Assembly: GCF_016653615.1 (NCBI RefSeq)
Contig: NZ_CP067393.1
Location: forward strand, 2,681,673 to 2,745,672
Direction of reading: 5' to 3'
Length of the DNA: 64,000 bases
Origin: Entomomonas asaccharolytica
GTDB taxonomy: Bacteria; Pseudomonadota; Gammaproteobacteria; Pseudomonadales; Pseudomonadaceae
In this document: positions 63,272-64,000 of the stretch, piece by piece
How positions within the stretch are numbered: the stretch's first letter is position 1
Layout: each line of letters starts with the position of its first letter
Position numbers and translations under genes: made by a program
The notes under the pieces: model-generated
What the model saw: only the letters and a program-made list of their open reading frames with translations
What the model was told of the DNA's origin: nothing
Database searches by the model: none

Positions 63272-63680
63272 TTTCTACATCAAATAAAATATCTTTACCT
63301 GCTAATGGATGATTAAAGTCGATCACTACTTCTTTATCATCAAAACGACTTACCATACCTGGTAAATCCGAACCAGCAGCATCCTTAAACATAAACATTA
63401 AGCCAACTTCCATATCCATCTCTTTAAAATGAGCACGTGGTATCACTTGTACATTTTGTGGATTAGGTTGACCAAAGCCTTGTTCTGGTTTGATAAGAAA
63501 TTCTTGTTTATCACCTGCCTTCATACCAATAAGCACTTGTTCAAAACCTGGTAATAAACTGCCATCTTTCATGGTAAAAGTAGCGGCTTGCTTATCACGT
63601 GTACTATCAATTACATCCCCAGAAGTTAACTTAAGGGTAAAATGTAATGTCACACGGCTATTATCGTTAATACTACTCAC
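63255..63680 (-). CDS. fkpB: FKBP-type peptidyl-prolyl isomerase FkpB (SlpA)
   Basis: A 141-residue cytosolic isomerase of the SlyD-like group: VTLHFTLKLTSGDVIDSTRDKQAATFTM, GSLLPGFEQVLIGMKAGDKQEFLIKPEQGFGQPNPQNVQ, and VVIDFNHPLAGKDILFDVEII with an insert-in-flap domain. The start is GTG at 63680, inside the lspA stop (GTGAGTAG), which matches family N-termini; the longer frame is not needed. lspA-fkpB is the usual order, normally followed by ispH, but here a convergent TatD gene lies next. Confidence 0.92.
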   Translation of the reverse strand: MSSINDNSRVTLHFTLKLTSGDVIDSTRDKQAATFTMKDGSLLPGFEQVLIGMKAGDKQEFLIKPEQGFGQPNPQNVQVIPRAHFKEMDMEVGLMFMFKDAAGSDLPGMVSRFDDKEVVIDFNHPLAGKDILFDVEIIAVE

Positions 63681-64000
63681 TTTTACTTTCTCTCTTTTTA
63701 GCAAAGAACAACATATCTATCACTAGCATAGCTGCACCAATACTAATAGCAGTATCTGCTATATTAAAGGCAGGGAAATAATAATCGGTATGCCAATGGG
63801 CTAAAATAAAATCGACTACATAACCAAGTACCACACGGTCATACAGATTACCCAAAGCGCCACCTAGCACTAATGCTAAGGCAATAGCTAGCCATGTTTC
63901 TTTATTGGATTTAAGGCGTGTCAACCATATCACTAAGACAATACTAACAGTAAAGGCAATACCAGCAAACAACCACTTCTGCCAACCAGAATGATCTGCT
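63673..64000 (-). CDS. lspA: Lipoprotein signal peptidase (5' end missing)
   Basis: LspA cleaves the signal peptide of prolipoproteins in the inner membrane. The C-terminal 108 residues are visible; the frame continues past 63972 to the right edge (ADHSGWQKWLF...). They include ALALVLGGALGNLYDRVVLGYVVDF and FPAFNIADTAISIGA, the two catalytic Asp motifs (VDF, NIAD). About 60 N-terminal residues, with the first membrane segments, lie outside the window. It overlaps fkpB by 8 bases. Confidence 0.95.
   Translation of the reverse strand, partial: ADHSGWQKWLFAGIAFTVSIVLVIWLTRLKSNKETWLAIALALVLGGALGNLYDRVVLGYVVDFILAHWHTDYYFPAFNIADTAISIGAAMLVIDMLFFAKKRESKSE

Overview
This is an AT-rich chromosomal stretch from a gammaproteobacterium of Pseudomonas ancestry. 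The evidence is gene content and order: hemC-hemD-hemX-hemY, ubiE-ubiJ-ubiB-hisI-hisE, a PP0621-type small protein followed by pilS-pilR, an SAH riboswitch upstream of ahcY-metF with an rhlE relative next, ribBA-ribH-nusB-thiL, and lspA-fkpB. Protein sequences read like Pseudomonas proteins, but base composition is far more AT-rich than in Pseudomonas. A low-GC Pseudomonadaceae lineage such as the insect-gut genus Entomomonas would fit; that name is inference. I see no prophage, insertion sequence, CRISPR array or rRNA operon. Two tRNA genes are present (Leu-UAA, Val-GAC).

Region by region. 1-3.4 kb: 4-hydroxyphenylacetate hydroxylase hpaB (cut by the left edge) and hpaC, with an HpaA-type AraC regulator nearby. 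3.4-9.2 kb: universal stress protein, zapE, riboflavin and thiamin genes with nusB, and a lipoprotein FKBP isomerase. 9.6-14.3 kb: tRNA-Leu, an unknown membrane protein, an OprD porin, an MFS carrier and a PA1024-type NADH:quinone reductase. 14.4-23.3 kb: a beta-oxidation regulon: CoA-transferase, thiolase (broken by two 1-base deletions), 3-hydroxyacyl-CoA dehydrogenase and enoyl-CoA hydratase, divergent from an IclR regulator, an acyl-CoA dehydrogenase and electron-transfer flavoprotein (etfB and etfA joined by a 1-base insertion). Duplicated operator-like motifs lie between the divergent arms. Together with the porin and carrier this looks like uptake and breakdown of a dicarboxylate or aromatic-derived acyl-CoA. 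23.5-41.4 kb: housekeeping genes (pyrD, cmoM, tatD, yciA, hem cluster, clsA), unknown lipoproteins, a WbpM-type dehydratase with a Sec-secreted pilin-like protein, twin MFS exporters and tRNA-Val. 41.5-46.7 kb: an orphan GspE/PilB-family ATPase and an HlyD plus two ABC-2 permeases with no ATPase gene. 46.8-55.4 kb: ubiquinone and histidine genes, rsmE, pilS-pilR and a LysR regulator. 55.6-57.7 kb: an unusual fusion of an ABC-type ATPase with a dual-specificity phosphatase, followed by a small Roadblock-like protein. 57.8-60.3 kb: SAH riboswitch, ahcY and metF. 60.5-64 kb: a full-length RhlE relative with nearly every helicase motif eroded, a second TatD-family protein, fkpB and the 3' part of lspA.

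The most interesting items are the pseudo-helicase at 60503-62449, the ABC-phosphatase/Roadblock pair at 55593-57668, the hairpin that hides the metF ribosome-binding site, the soluble pilin-like protein, and the three single-base lesions in the beta-oxidation locus, which may be real mutations or read errors.
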